A stretch of DNA of 49,581 nucleotides from PALSA-1355 sp035496575. GTDB lineage: Bacteria; Planctomycetota; Planctomycetia; Pirellulales; PALSA-1355. The DNA lies in contig DATJEN010000121.1 in the NCBI GenBank assembly GCA_035496575.1, positions 1 through 49,581 on the forward strand, read 5' to 3'. The first letter of the stretch is position 1; the number at the start of each line of letters is the position of its first letter. This document shows positions 25,205 to 33,140 of this stretch, piece by piece. The notes beneath the pieces were generated by a model, which saw only the letters and a list, made by a program, of their open reading frames with translations, did not search any database and was not told the origin of the DNA. The position numbers and the translations under genes are program-made.

Positions 25205-26905
25205 ATGACACGCACCGTTGTGTGGCTGCTGGGAGTCGTTTTCGCGGTAGGCGGCGCGCGGCTGGCATCCGCCGATCCGCCCACTGGCGAGTTCACGGTT
25301 CATGAGTTGTCCGTTTGGATCAGCGACGGTTCTGGGTCTCAGGCGAATGCTCGAGATCGTTACTCGTCCCCCTTTCCATCGAGCGTGGCGAGCTCGCGCG
25401 CCACCAATAGCGGCGTGGTGAAACGACCCGCGGCGCCTTTCGGCCTGATCACGTTCTATGGCAAGCCGGTGACCGATCTGGATGTGGAGCTGCGGGTTCG
25501 CGGTGGCAGCGTGGTCAGCCATTGGCCCACGGCCGAAGCCTTGCCGAATCGCGTGCGTTGGGCCGGCAACCCGAGCGTGGCGCTGCTTGAGAAACTGGAC
25601 GACGAAGCGACGTTGCTCCTCGTCGAACAAGGGCATTGGTTCACCAAGCCGCGCGCTTGGGACGACGCGCTTTACATCCGCCAGGGCGCGCGGTCTGAAC
25701 GGTTCTTGACGTACGACGCCGAATTGACTTTTCCCGCCCCCATTCAACTGTACGGGGGACCGGACAAGCTCACGGTGACCAATCTTACCGACGGCAAGCT
25801 GCAGGACGTGCTGCTCGTGCGCACGACGCCCGGCGGTCTGAGAACGGCTTGGATCGATGAGCTGCCCAAAGCGAAGACCAACCTGCTCAGCCCAGCCACT
25901 CAAGCGGTTGCAAAAAATGCCGCCGCTGTTGCAAAAAACGCCTCCGCTGTCGCTGCGTCCGTCGCGAAGCTGGCGGAAGCCGCGAAGGCGGTTGCGCCCA
26001 AGGTCGATGAAAAGCCGAAGGTCGATGAAAAGCCGAAGGCGGACGATAAGCCGAAGGCAGATGAAAAGCCAAAGGCGGACGTCGCCGACGCAAAGGCTGC
26101 CGCAAAGCCGGGAGCCAATCTGTTCGGCTCGACCGTTAAGTTGACGCCTGCCAAGAAGGTGGACGCCGAGGCCAAGGCAGCCGCCAAGGACGGGGACAAG
26201 GCCGACGCCAAGGCTGCCGCAAAGCCGGGAGCAAACCTGTTCGGCTCGACAGTAAAGTTAATGCCTGCCAAGAAGGCGGACAAGCCGGCGGAATCTCTTC
26301 CCGCCGCTCCAGCTACTCCTGCGAAATCGGCCGCGCCCGCCGGGGGTGTCGAAGTGACGTTGGCCGACCCCGCCCCGGGTGATCAGGCCAAGGCGAAGTC
26401 GACGGTGGCCGATGCGCTCAGCCAGCGCTTGGCCAAGGCCGGCTTATCGACGAATGAAGTCCAATTGGTGATGGGGCAAATTGGACCGCTGGTGCTCGAG
26501 AACCAGGCGCTGGTTGCGATTGGCCGCATGGAGCCCGCCGCGATCGATTCCAAGCTGTCACTTTCGGTATTCCCAGAACCGCGCAAGCTGGTGCGCGTGC
26601 CGCTGGTCATCATGCTCAACATCGACCCCCAGATCAGCGGCGAAATGGACCAGTTAATCGCGCAATTGGGCGATGCAAAGTACTCCGTGCGCGAAGAGGC
26701 GCAAAAGCGGCTCACTGAGCTCGGGCCGCGCGCGTTCGACGCACTCAAAAAGGCGATCAACCACGCGGACATGGAAATTGTCGTTCGCGCGGAGCGCGTC
26801 CTGTTGAGTCAGAACCAACAAGCCGCCGGCCGGCAAGGCGTCGCCAGTGAGAAGGCCGCCGCCGCGCCCGCCGCCGCGCCCGCCGCTCCCGCCGCGAAGA
26901 AATAG
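25205..26905 (+). CDS. Exported Lys/Ala-rich protein with internal repeats and C-terminal HEAT-like segment
   Basis: 566 residues. Signal peptide (TVVWLLGVVFAVGGARLASA). Residues 25-220 form a globular beta-rich region (FGLITFYGKPVTDLDVELRVRGG; PAPIQLYGGPDKLTVTNLTDGKLQDVLLVRT). Residues about 230-385 are low complexity: KPKVDEKPKADDKPKADEKP runs, then two near-identical 26-residue units containing KAAAKPGANLFGSTVKL. The C-terminus has a HEAT-like helix pair (REEAQKRLTELGPRAFDALKKAI) and an Ala/Pro-rich end. No known enzyme. It is the last gene of the plus-strand cluster; 37 bp separate it from the NPCBM gene. The ATG at 25205 is preferred because the signal peptide starts there. Confidence 0.8.
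   Translation: MTRTVVWLLGVVFAVGGARLASADPPTGEFTVHELSVWISDGSGSQANARDRYSSPFPSSVASSRATNSGVVKRPAAPFGLITFYGKPVTDLDVELRVRGGSVVSHWPTAEALPNRVRWAGNPSVALLEKLDDEATLLLVEQGHWFTKPRAWDDALYIRQGARSERFLTYDAELTFPAPIQLYGGPDKLTVTNLTDGKLQDVLLVRTTPGGLRTAWIDELPKAKTNLLSPATQAVAKNAAAVAKNASAVAASVAKLAEAAKAVAPKVDEKPKVDEKPKADDKPKADEKPKADVADAKAAAKPGANLFGSTVKLTPAKKVDAEAKAAAKDGDKADAKAAAKPGANLFGSTVKLMPAKKADKPAESLPAAPATPAKSAAPAGGVEVTLADPAPGDQAKAKSTVADALSQRLAKAGLSTNEVQLVMGQIGPLVLENQALVAIGRMEPAAIDSKLSLSVFPEPRKLVRVPLVIMLNIDPQISGEMDQLIAQLGDAKYSVREEAQKRLTELGPRAFDALKKAINHADMEIVVRAERVLLSQNQQAAGRQGVASEKAAAAPAAAPAAPAAKK
26087..26281 (+). repeat. Two 78-bp direct repeats inside the Lys/Ala-rich gene
   Basis: Units at 26087-26164 and 26204-26281 encode nearly the same 26 residues (common core KAAAKPGANLFGSTVKL, then T/M, PAKK). 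Differences are mostly third-base changes, so the duplicated protein sequence seems to have been kept by selection. Confidence 0.85.
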
Positions 26906-27066
26906 CCGCGCCGCGAGCGGCTTGTATGATCCGGCGGCAGTGTTTTCCGCTCGGATCACGAGGGGGGCGGCAGCTCGCAGCGAGGGCGGTTACATGCCGC
27001 TAGCGCGGAGTGTACAATCGGGGTTCCGCCACTTGCCCTTCGCTTTCCCCGGCCGACTTGCCGTTC

Positions 27067-27957
27067 ATGAAGCTTGCGTTCAGCTCCAATGCTTTCATGC
27101 ATTTCTCGATCGAAGCCACGATCGAGAAGATCGCGAGTCTTGGCTATAGCGGCATCGAGATCCTGGCCGACGTTCCACATGCCTGGCCCGCCGGGTTGCT
27201 GCCCGAACGTAAAGAGTCGATTCGGCGGCAACTCGAGCTGCACCGGCTGACGATTTCCAACGTGAACGCGTTCATGATGAACGCGGTCGCCGATCCGCGC
27301 CAGCCCTACTGGTATCCTGGCTGGACCGATCCGGATCCGCACTACCGGGCCATCCGCCGCGAGCACACGAAGCGCGCCTTGCAATTGGCGGCGGAGCTGG
27401 GGGCGCCGTGCATTACCACCGAGCCCGGCGGCCGGCTGGCCGAGGGGCAGACGCGGCAGCAGGCGTCGCAGACCTTTTACGAAGAGCTCATGCCCTGCAT
27501 CGAGGTGGCCGAGCACGAACGGGTGCGGATTTTGATCGAGCCCGAGCCCGACCTGCTCATTGAAAAGTTTGAAGAATACCTGGAGTTCATGGAGCGCATC
27601 GACAGTCCTTGGGTGGGACTGAACTTCGATATCGGCCATGCCTATTGCGTGGGCGAAGATCCGGAGAATTGGGTGGCGAAGATGGCGCCGCACACGCGGC
27701 ATTATCACCTGGAGGACATCGCCGCCACGCGCGTGCACCGGCACCTGATCCCGGGGCGTGGGGCCATCAACTTCCCGGCCACCTTGCGGGCGATTGCCGC
27801 GACCGGCTATCAAGGTTGGCTGACGGTCGAGCTCTATCCCTATATCGACAGTCCCGAAGAAGCGGCTCGCGAAGCCCTGCAGTTTATGCAGGCGCAAGTA
27901 GCCGCGCTCGACGGCGCGGGCGCGCGAATTGGCGGGACGGTTGAAAACCGGGCGTGA
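27067..27957 (+). CDS. Sugar-phosphate isomerase/epimerase family TIM-barrel protein (EboE-like context)
   Basis: 296 residues, standard length for the AP-endonuclease-2/xylose-isomerase-like TIM barrel. The N-terminus KLAFSSNAFMHFSIEATIEKIASLGYSGIEI is typical. Metal-ligand candidates are E in CITTEPGG (near 120), E in LIEPEPDLL, D in NFDIGHAYCVGED, H in YHLEDIAATRVHRHLIPGRGAIN and E in LTVELYPY. These ligands suggest an active metal-dependent isomerase or epimerase; the substrate is unknown. The following UbiA and alkaline-phosphatase-fold genes make an ebo-type metabolite-traffic module likely, with this as the eboE counterpart by role. ATG at 27067; a weak TACAAT (27013-27018) lies upstream. 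Confidence 0.85.
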   Translation: MKLAFSSNAFMHFSIEATIEKIASLGYSGIEILADVPHAWPAGLLPERKESIRRQLELHRLTISNVNAFMMNAVADPRQPYWYPGWTDPDPHYRAIRREHTKRALQLAAELGAPCITTEPGGRLAEGQTRQQASQTFYEELMPCIEVAEHERVRILIEPEPDLLIEKFEEYLEFMERIDSPWVGLNFDIGHAYCVGEDPENWVAKMAPHTRHYHLEDIAATRVHRHLIPGRGAINFPATLRAIAATGYQGWLTVELYPYIDSPEEAAREALQFMQAQVAALDGAGARIGGTVENRA

Positions 27958-27989
27958 GCACCGCTCTTGGCTTTGGTTCGTGACTCGAC

Positions 27990-28892
27990 ATGCGCGCCTA
28001 TCTGCAGTTGTTGCGAGCGCCAAACGTCTTCACGGCGGCAGCCGACATCCTGCTGGGCTTCTTCTTCACGCATGACTCGCTCGATGCCTGGCCACAACTG
28101 GCGCTGCTGGTCGCGGCCTCGTGTTGTTTGTACCTGGCGGGCATGGTGCTCAATGACGTCTTCGATCTCGAGCAAGATGCCGCGGAGCGTCCATTTCGAC
28201 CGATCCCCTCCGGCAAAGTTTCCAAGGCTGTGGCAATGCGGCTGGGCGCCGGCTTGCTCGTGGCAGGCGTCGGATTCGGCTGGCTGACGACCTGGTTTGC
28301 CAGCGATGTGCGGCCGGGCCTGGTGGCAAGTGGCCTGGCCGGCGCGGTTTTGGCCTATGACGGGCTGCTAAAGAAAACGCCAGTCGGTCCGCTTGTGATG
28401 GGTTTGTGCCGCACGCTCAACGTGTTATTGGGAATGAGCGCGTCGCAAGATGATTGGAGCGCCGTGCATTGGGGCGTCGCCCTGGGCGTCGGCATTTACA
28501 TCACGGGAGTGACGGTCTTTGCCCGCAGCGAGGCGCGTGAAAGCGGGCGTGGGCAATTGACGTTGGGACTCGTGCTGCTGCTGGCTGGGCTGGGGGTGCT
28601 CGATCGGCTGATGTACTGGGTTCGCGGCGACGAGTGGCCGCCCATCTTGGTTCCGCCGCGGTGGAGCGTGTTCTGGCTGCTGGTGGCCGCGCTGGTTTCC
28701 TGGCGATGCGTGCGGGCGATCGTTGCGCCTGACCCCCGCAATGTGCAATCGGCCGTGAGGTATTGTATTCTGTCGCTGATCGTGATCGACGCGGGGGCGT
28801 GCCTGGCGGTGCACGATCTGAGCTATTCGCTTTCGATTCTGGCCTTGCTCGTTCCGACGATCGCGCTAGGCCGCTGGATTTACTCCACCTGA
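27990..28892 (+). CDS. UbiA-family prenyltransferase, EboC-like
   Basis: 300 residues with about nine hydrophobic segments. The first Asp-rich motif is NDVFDLEQD at 55-63 in the context YLAGMVLNDVFDLEQDAAERPFRPIPSG, the UbiA signature for Mg-diphosphate binding. The second motif region reads YDGLLKKTPVGPLVMGLCRTLNVLLGMS, which as I recall it matches EboC-type UbiA proteins rather than ubiquinone or menaquinone enzymes. An integral membrane protein that would prenylate or move a small metabolite. It follows the isomerase by 32 bp and precedes the EboF-like gene by 119 bp. Confidence 0.88.
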   Translation: MRAYLQLLRAPNVFTAAADILLGFFFTHDSLDAWPQLALLVAASCCLYLAGMVLNDVFDLEQDAAERPFRPIPSGKVSKAVAMRLGAGLLVAGVGFGWLTTWFASDVRPGLVASGLAGAVLAYDGLLKKTPVGPLVMGLCRTLNVLLGMSASQDDWSAVHWGVALGVGIYITGVTVFARSEARESGRGQLTLGLVLLLAGLGVLDRLMYWVRGDEWPPILVPPRWSVFWLLVAALVSWRCVRAIVAPDPRNVQSAVRYCILSLIVIDAGACLAVHDLSYSLSILALLVPTIALGRWIYST

Positions 28893-28996
28893 GCCTATTC
28901 GGCAGCCATCGATAGCGGACCCTCGCGACTCACCACGACTCCTCCTGAGCCGATCGCCAGCCATCGAAAACGGACCCGCCCAAGTCACCACGATCC
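28891..28996. repeat. Imperfect ~50-bp tandem duplication upstream of the EboF-like gene
   Basis: Segments 28891-28942 and 28947-28996 align over their whole length, sharing GAGCC, CAGCCATCGA, CGGACCC and TCACCACGA blocks. The first copy begins in the last codons of the UbiA gene; the second ends 15 bp before the next ATG. It probably duplicated the spacer, possibly a regulatory site. Confidence 0.7.
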
Positions 28997-29011
28997 ATCT
29001 AGAGACCTTCG

Positions 29012-30328
29012 ATGCCTGACCGAGTCGTGTTGCTGTCCGTTCCTGGCCTGCGAGGGCAAGACCTTGCCAAGATGCCTGCGCTTGCGAAGGTGGCCGGGGC
29101 AGGGGATCAAATCAACCTGGTGCCCAGCTTCCCCTGCGTGACGTGCCCCGTGCAGGCCAACATGACGACCGGCAAATTGCCGCGCGAGCATGGCGTCATC
29201 GCCAACGGGTTCTATTGGCGCGAGCGGCACGAAGTCGAGATGTGGACGGCCTGGAACGAGTGCATCCTCGCGCCGCAGATCTGGGACATCTTGCACGAGC
29301 ATGATTCAACGATCACTTCGGCGGTGTGGTTTGCGCTGCACAGCAAAGGCGCTGGCGCCGATTTCATCTGCACGCCCGCGCCGATTCACAATCCCGATGG
29401 CAGCGAGTCGCTGTGGTGCTACACCAAGCCCACGGAGATGTACGGCACCTTGCGCGACACGCTGGGGCATTTTCCGCTGCAACATTTTTGGGGGCCGCTT
29501 GCGAACATTCGCTCGAGCCAGTGGATTTGCGATTCGGCTGTGTGGGCCGCCAGGCAGTTCAAGCCCAACTTCTTCTACATCTATTTGCCGCACCTCGACT
29601 ACGCGGCGCAGAAGTTTGGGCCGGACAGCCCGCAGGCCACTGGGGCATTGGGCGAACTGGATGGCGCCATCGCATCGCTCGTCGATGGAATCGAGGCGGC
29701 CTATGGCGAGAAGCCGCTGTGGCTCGTCGCCAGCGAATATGCCATCACGCCGGTCACGCACGTGCTGTATCCCAACCGCGTGCTGCGCGAGGCGGGATTA
29801 CTCGCGGTACGCTCCGAAGGCGCTAGCGAGCTCATCGACTTCGAAGCCAGCCGGGCCTGGGCCCTGGTCGACCATCAGTTTTCGCATGTCTTCGTGGCCG
29901 ACCCGGTGGACGTGGACCGCGCGGCGGAACTGTTCCGCGGCCGCGAGGGAATCGAGGAAGTGTTGGTCGGCCCGCAGCGCGCCAAATATGAGCTCGACCA
30001 CGCGCGGGCCGGAGAGGTTGTTCTGGTCTCCTCTCCCAACAGTTGGCAGGCCTATTATTGGTGGCTCGACGGCGCACGAGCCCCCGCATTCGCGCGCACG
30101 GTGGATATCCACCGCAAGCCGGGCTACGACCCGATCGAGATGCACTTCGACATGGCCACCAAGTCGATCCCGCTGGATGCCACGCTCGCCAAGGGCTCGC
30201 ACGGCGCGCCGCCGCGCGATCAATCGCAGCGCGGCATTATCGTGAGCTCGCAAAAAGGGGTGCTTGTCGGCAGCGCGATGTCCGATACCGACGTGTGCGA
30301 TCTCGTGCTGCGGCAATTTGGAATTTAA
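29012..30328 (+). CDS. Alkaline-phosphatase-superfamily (nucleotide pyrophosphatase-like) protein, EboF-like
   Basis: 438 residues, no signal peptide, so probably cytoplasmic. Recognisable NPP/alkaline-phosphatase-fold motifs: VVLLSVPGLRGQDL at the start, PSFPCVTCPVQANMTTGKLPREHGV with the nucleophile Thr near 43, YLPHLDYAAQKFGPDSP, ASEYAITPVTHVLY, VDHQFSHVFV, HRKPGYDP and KGSHGAPP. Compared with classical nucleotide pyrophosphatases, the first metal Asp and the SDHG motif are altered (VPG and SEYA), while SEYxITPV, HRKPGYDP and GSHG are, as I recall, shared by the EboF-type subfamily. The activity is therefore uncertain: phosphodiesterase, transferase or a changed metal site. It ends 19 bp before the convergent Rrf2 gene. 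Confidence 0.87.
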   Translation: MPDRVVLLSVPGLRGQDLAKMPALAKVAGAGDQINLVPSFPCVTCPVQANMTTGKLPREHGVIANGFYWRERHEVEMWTAWNECILAPQIWDILHEHDSTITSAVWFALHSKGAGADFICTPAPIHNPDGSESLWCYTKPTEMYGTLRDTLGHFPLQHFWGPLANIRSSQWICDSAVWAARQFKPNFFYIYLPHLDYAAQKFGPDSPQATGALGELDGAIASLVDGIEAAYGEKPLWLVASEYAITPVTHVLYPNRVLREAGLLAVRSEGASELIDFEASRAWALVDHQFSHVFVADPVDVDRAAELFRGREGIEEVLVGPQRAKYELDHARAGEVVLVSSPNSWQAYYWWLDGARAPAFARTVDIHRKPGYDPIEMHFDMATKSIPLDATLAKGSHGAPPRDQSQRGIIVSSQKGVLVGSAMSDTDVCDLVLRQFGI

Positions 30329-30347
30329 GCGCGCCTGCAAACCATCG

Positions 30348-30788
30348 CTACGCGCGCACCGCGTGCGGAAACGGGCACAGTGGCACGCTGGCGCTGGGTT
30401 CGGCCAGGACGTCGGCCAGTGTCGTCGACGCGAAGGCCCGTTCGACTTCGGCAAGTGCCGCATCCATCTTCTTGTGCAGCGGGCAGAGCCGTTTGCCGTG
30501 TGCCTTGAGGCCCAACGGGCAGACCTGGATTCGCTCGATAGGTTCGACGGCGTTGACAGCCTCGAGAATTGTGATTTGCCGGGGCGGGCGGCTGAGAGAA
30601 AAGCCGCCGCGCACGCCACGATGCGGCTCCACGAGTTTTTGCTTGCTCAATAACTGGAGCACTTTCGACAAATAAGGTCCCGGCACCTTGGTGACCTTGG
30701 CCAACTGCCGAGTGGTTTGCGGGCAATTTGCCTCGGCTGCCAGGGCCACCAAGGCCCGCAGCGCATATTCGACGGTTTGCGAGAACAC
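30348..30788 (-). CDS. Rrf2 family transcriptional regulator
   Basis: 146 residues from GTG 30788: FSQTVEYALRALVALA is the Rrf2 N-terminus, followed by the winged-helix segment TRQLAKVTKVPGPYLSKVLQLLSKQKLVEPHRGVRGGFSLSRPP. Possible iron-sulfur ligands are Cys90, Cys102 and Cys138 (VCPLGLKAHGKRLCPLHKKM and LCPFP). Rrf2 proteins (IscR, NsrR, RsrR) sense clusters, nitric oxide or redox state. GTG is preferred over an in-frame ATG at 30818 because GGAG lies seven bases upstream of the GTG and the family start fits; the ATG would sit inside an operator-like palindrome. Divergent from the haem sensor gene and probably autoregulated. Confidence 0.93.
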   Translation of the reverse strand: MFSQTVEYALRALVALAAEANCPQTTRQLAKVTKVPGPYLSKVLQLLSKQKLVEPHRGVRGGFSLSRPPRQITILEAVNAVEPIERIQVCPLGLKAHGKRLCPLHKKMDAALAEVERAFASTTLADVLAEPSASVPLCPFPHAVRA

Positions 30789-30801
30789 GGCGAAGCTCCA
30801 G

Positions 30802-30825
30802 AAATAGGATGTTGACATCCAGTAT
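30802..30825. promoter_or_regulatory. Imperfect Rrf2-type operator near the rrf2 gene
   Basis: A 9-6-9 bp dyad: left arm AAATAGGAT, spacer GTTGAC, right arm ATCCAGTAT. The right arm is identical to that of the perfect dyad at 30847-30870; the left arm matches in 6 of 9 positions. It lies 14 bp before the GTG of the regulator gene and overlaps a minus-strand TATACT -10-like box (30826-30821), consistent with negative autoregulation. Confidence 0.6.
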
Positions 30826-30846
30826 AGCTCACGTTAGGCTGGCGAG

Positions 30847-30870
30847 ATACTGGATCTATACATCCAGTAT
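30847..30870. promoter_or_regulatory. Perfect Rrf2-type palindromic operator
   Basis: Perfect 9-bp inverted repeat ATACTGGAT and ATCCAGTAT separated by a 6-bp spacer (CTATAC), in the 129-bp region between divergent rrf2 and DUF3365 genes. Size and symmetry fit dimeric Rrf2 regulators. Its centre is 45 bp from that of the second dyad at 30802-30825. On the plus strand it lies downstream of TTGACA (30812-30817), so occupancy would block transcription of the sensor gene. Confidence 0.7.
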
Positions 30871-30917
30871 TGACGGTCGTGCCCGCCATTTCACTCCTGC
30901 CACGAGGATTTCCACCC

Positions 30918-31487
30918 ATGCCTATCCCACTCACGTCCCGCCCGATCTTGTTTGGACTTTTGTCGGCTGCTTTGGTATTGGCGGCCGCCATTGCCGGCGA
31001 TCGAGCCGCGAGCGTCACGCTAGCCGCCGAAAAATCGACGTCCGCGGAGAGTGGGGAGCTGGAGCGGGCGCGCCGCGAAGTCAAACTACTGGACGACATC
31101 TACAAGACGGCGATCGTTCTGATCACGAAGCATTATGTGAACGAATCGTCAGACCTGCCGGCCGGCGAGGCCTTCAAAGTCCTGTTCCAGGGCATGAAGG
31201 ACAAGGGATGGCACGAAGTGCGTCTGCTCGATGCGACCGGCGACCCGCTCAACGGCGACAATGCTCCGCAGGACGCTTTTGAAGCCAATGCCGTCAAGGC
31301 GCTCCTTGCGGGGCAAACCTATTTCGAAGAGCAGGTTCAGAAGGATGGCAAGCCATTCTTGCGCGCCGCCACGCCGATTCCGATCGTCATGGAGAAGTGC
31401 ACGTTATGCCACCCGAACTACAAGGACCAGAAAGTGATCGGCGCCTTGGGCTATAGTCTGCCACTGGCCTCCAAGCCGGCTCGCTGA
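30918..31487 (+). CDS. DUF3365 (Tll0287-like) haem-binding sensor protein
   Basis: 189 residues. An N-terminal signal or membrane anchor (RPILFGLLSAALVLAAAIAG) precedes a single DUF3365 domain: YVNESSDLPAGEAFKVLFQGMKDKGWHEVRLLDATGDPLN, then FLRAATPIPIVMEKCTLCHPNYKDQKVIGALGYSLPL. CTLCH at 161-165 is a c-type haem attachment motif, so the protein should bind haem covalently outside the cytoplasm. Family members are thought to sense redox state or gases. There is no output domain, so signalling would need a partner. ATG at 30918 with CGAGGA nine bases upstream. Shares its control region with the Rrf2 gene. Confidence 0.92.
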   Translation: MPIPLTSRPILFGLLSAALVLAAAIAGDRAASVTLAAEKSTSAESGELERARREVKLLDDIYKTAIVLITKHYVNESSDLPAGEAFKVLFQGMKDKGWHEVRLLDATGDPLNGDNAPQDAFEANAVKALLAGQTYFEEQVQKDGKPFLRAATPIPIVMEKCTLCHPNYKDQKVIGALGYSLPLASKPAR

Positions 31488-31518
31488 TCTCGCAGGTGAA
31501 ATCCCTGCGACAAGCCGG

Positions 31519-33042
31519 TTACTTCTTCTTGGGATCGAGGTTTTCTTTCAACTGTTCCGGCGTGACGCTGGACTCGACGCCTTGAGCCGGTACATCGGCT
31601 TTCGCGGTCCACAACAGCGCGTTCAAAATCAGCTTGCGGAAGTTGTCGTTGCCCCAGTTGGCGTGCGTGTGTCCGCCGGTGAACCCAAAGCCGCGCCCGC
31701 CATCGGGGCGCTCGACGGCCCAGGCCACGACTTCCTCGCGGCCGGGATGGCTCTTGGCGGCCTCGGTGCGGCGGCTGGCATCCGGCGGGGTGGCGACCAG
31801 CAGCGGCACAACGTTTCCGCTGCCCTCGGGAAAGCGGATGTTGTAGTACCACTCGTCGCGAATCTTGAACGGCTGCACGCCGCCGGTCGTCGCATGCCGG
31901 GGAAGCTTGCCGAACTCGGCATCCCAGTGCGGGTTAATCGAATAGCCGGTCTCGTAATAGCCGCCGATCCATTTGGTCAGGTCGGGACCGCCTTTTTCCT
32001 TGGGCACTTCAACAGCGTAGTGCGCGCAGCAAAGTCCCACCCCGCGCTTCATCAGTTGATCGATCTCGGCCAGCCGATTGCGTTGGATCAGCGGGTGGCC
32101 TGACCCACCGTCCATATACAGCATGATCGAGTCAGCATTGTCGAACGCGGTGGGGTCGGCCGGCCAGCCGTTGTAATACGCCGCCGCGACAACGCCGGGC
32201 GTCTTTTGCAAGCAGCGCTCGAGAATCTTCGTTCCGGCATTGAACTCGTGGTCACCCGGACCGTGGCTGGGCGTGCCGGCCACCATGACGATCTTCTTGC
32301 GCCCGTCGGCCAGGCGCGTGCGCTTGAGCCGAATGTCCTTGAACTGCACTTGCATCGGCGGGCCGGCGTGCAATTGCAAGGCCAGAATGCCGCTTTCGGC
32401 GCGCTTGTCTTTTTGATTGTCGAACACCTCGGCCGTGACCTGGCCGTTGATCTTGTGAACGAGATGATTGCCCTCGGCCGTGATTTCGTATTCGTTCCAA
32501 TCTTCCTTTTTGATGTTGGCCTGCAGGGCCGCCGAATCGCCGACCTGTTCTTCATGCCGCTTGCCGTCGGCATCGATGGTGACCTTCTGACCGCGATTGG
32601 CGAGGATGCCCCGCCCGCGCTCCTCATACAAGATGCCCGAGAACGTGTCTTTGGCTTCGAAGTCGCCCTGGTACCCGCCGACGACCCACTTATCGAGCTC
32701 TTTGCTGCGGTATTGAATGCCGGAGTTGCCGCCCACGATCTTATAATTGAGCCGCAGCACGAAATCGTCGACCGGCGCCTGGCGCCAGATCAGAAACGTG
32801 TTACCCTTGGTCGGGTTGTCCGCCGTTGTCTTGCCGGTAATCGTGCCATCGACCACCGACCAGAACTTCGGGTTGCCATCCCAACCCTCGAGATCCTTGC
32901 CGTTGAAGATCGGCTTAAAGCCGGCTTCGTCGGCGCCGCTGGCCGCGTGAGGCGCCGTGACAAATGCCAGAACCAAGAAGGCGAGCGCGAAAGCGCATCG
33001 GCCGACTCGCCGCGAGCGCAATTTGAAAATGCGAGAATGCAT
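31519..33042 (-). CDS. Exported DUF1080 plus ThuA-domain fusion protein
   Basis: 507 residues. Signal peptide (RCAFALAFLVLAFVTAPHAASG). Residues about 35-230 form a DUF1080 (3-keto-disaccharide hydrolase-type, concanavalin-like) domain: GFKPIFNGKDLEGWDG, VVDGTITGKT, GNSGIQYRSKELDKWVVGGYQGDF, DIRLKRT. A ThuA-like glutamine-amidotransferase fold follows from about 240: KIVMVAGTPSHGPGDHEFNAGTKIL, GLCCAHYAVEV, VVAWAVERPDGGRGFGFTGGHTHANWGN, FRKLILNALLW. This fusion is common in planctomycetes and is linked to 3-keto-sugar or inositol catabolism. ATG at 33042 has AGGAAAGG upstream. Convergent with the haem-sensor gene, 31 bp apart. Confidence 0.92.
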   Translation of the reverse strand: MHSRIFKLRSRRVGRCAFALAFLVLAFVTAPHAASGADEAGFKPIFNGKDLEGWDGNPKFWSVVDGTITGKTTADNPTKGNTFLIWRQAPVDDFVLRLNYKIVGGNSGIQYRSKELDKWVVGGYQGDFEAKDTFSGILYEERGRGILANRGQKVTIDADGKRHEEQVGDSAALQANIKKEDWNEYEITAEGNHLVHKINGQVTAEVFDNQKDKRAESGILALQLHAGPPMQVQFKDIRLKRTRLADGRKKIVMVAGTPSHGPGDHEFNAGTKILERCLQKTPGVVAAAYYNGWPADPTAFDNADSIMLYMDGGSGHPLIQRNRLAEIDQLMKRGVGLCCAHYAVEVPKEKGGPDLTKWIGGYYETGYSINPHWDAEFGKLPRHATTGGVQPFKIRDEWYYNIRFPEGSGNVVPLLVATPPDASRRTEAAKSHPGREEVVAWAVERPDGGRGFGFTGGHTHANWGNDNFRKLILNALLWTAKADVPAQGVESSVTPEQLKENLDPKKK

Positions 33043-33140
33043 CGTGAGCCTTTCCTGCGAAAGATGGCTGGAGAGCACAACTGGATGTGCCGGCCATTCT
33101 AATCGTTGGAAACGCCCAGGGCAGCCCGCGCGGGGGCTCC

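Noticed and set aside
26087..26281. CRISPR-like repeat
   Set aside because: Only two units, in frame, coding for the same residues; no spacers.
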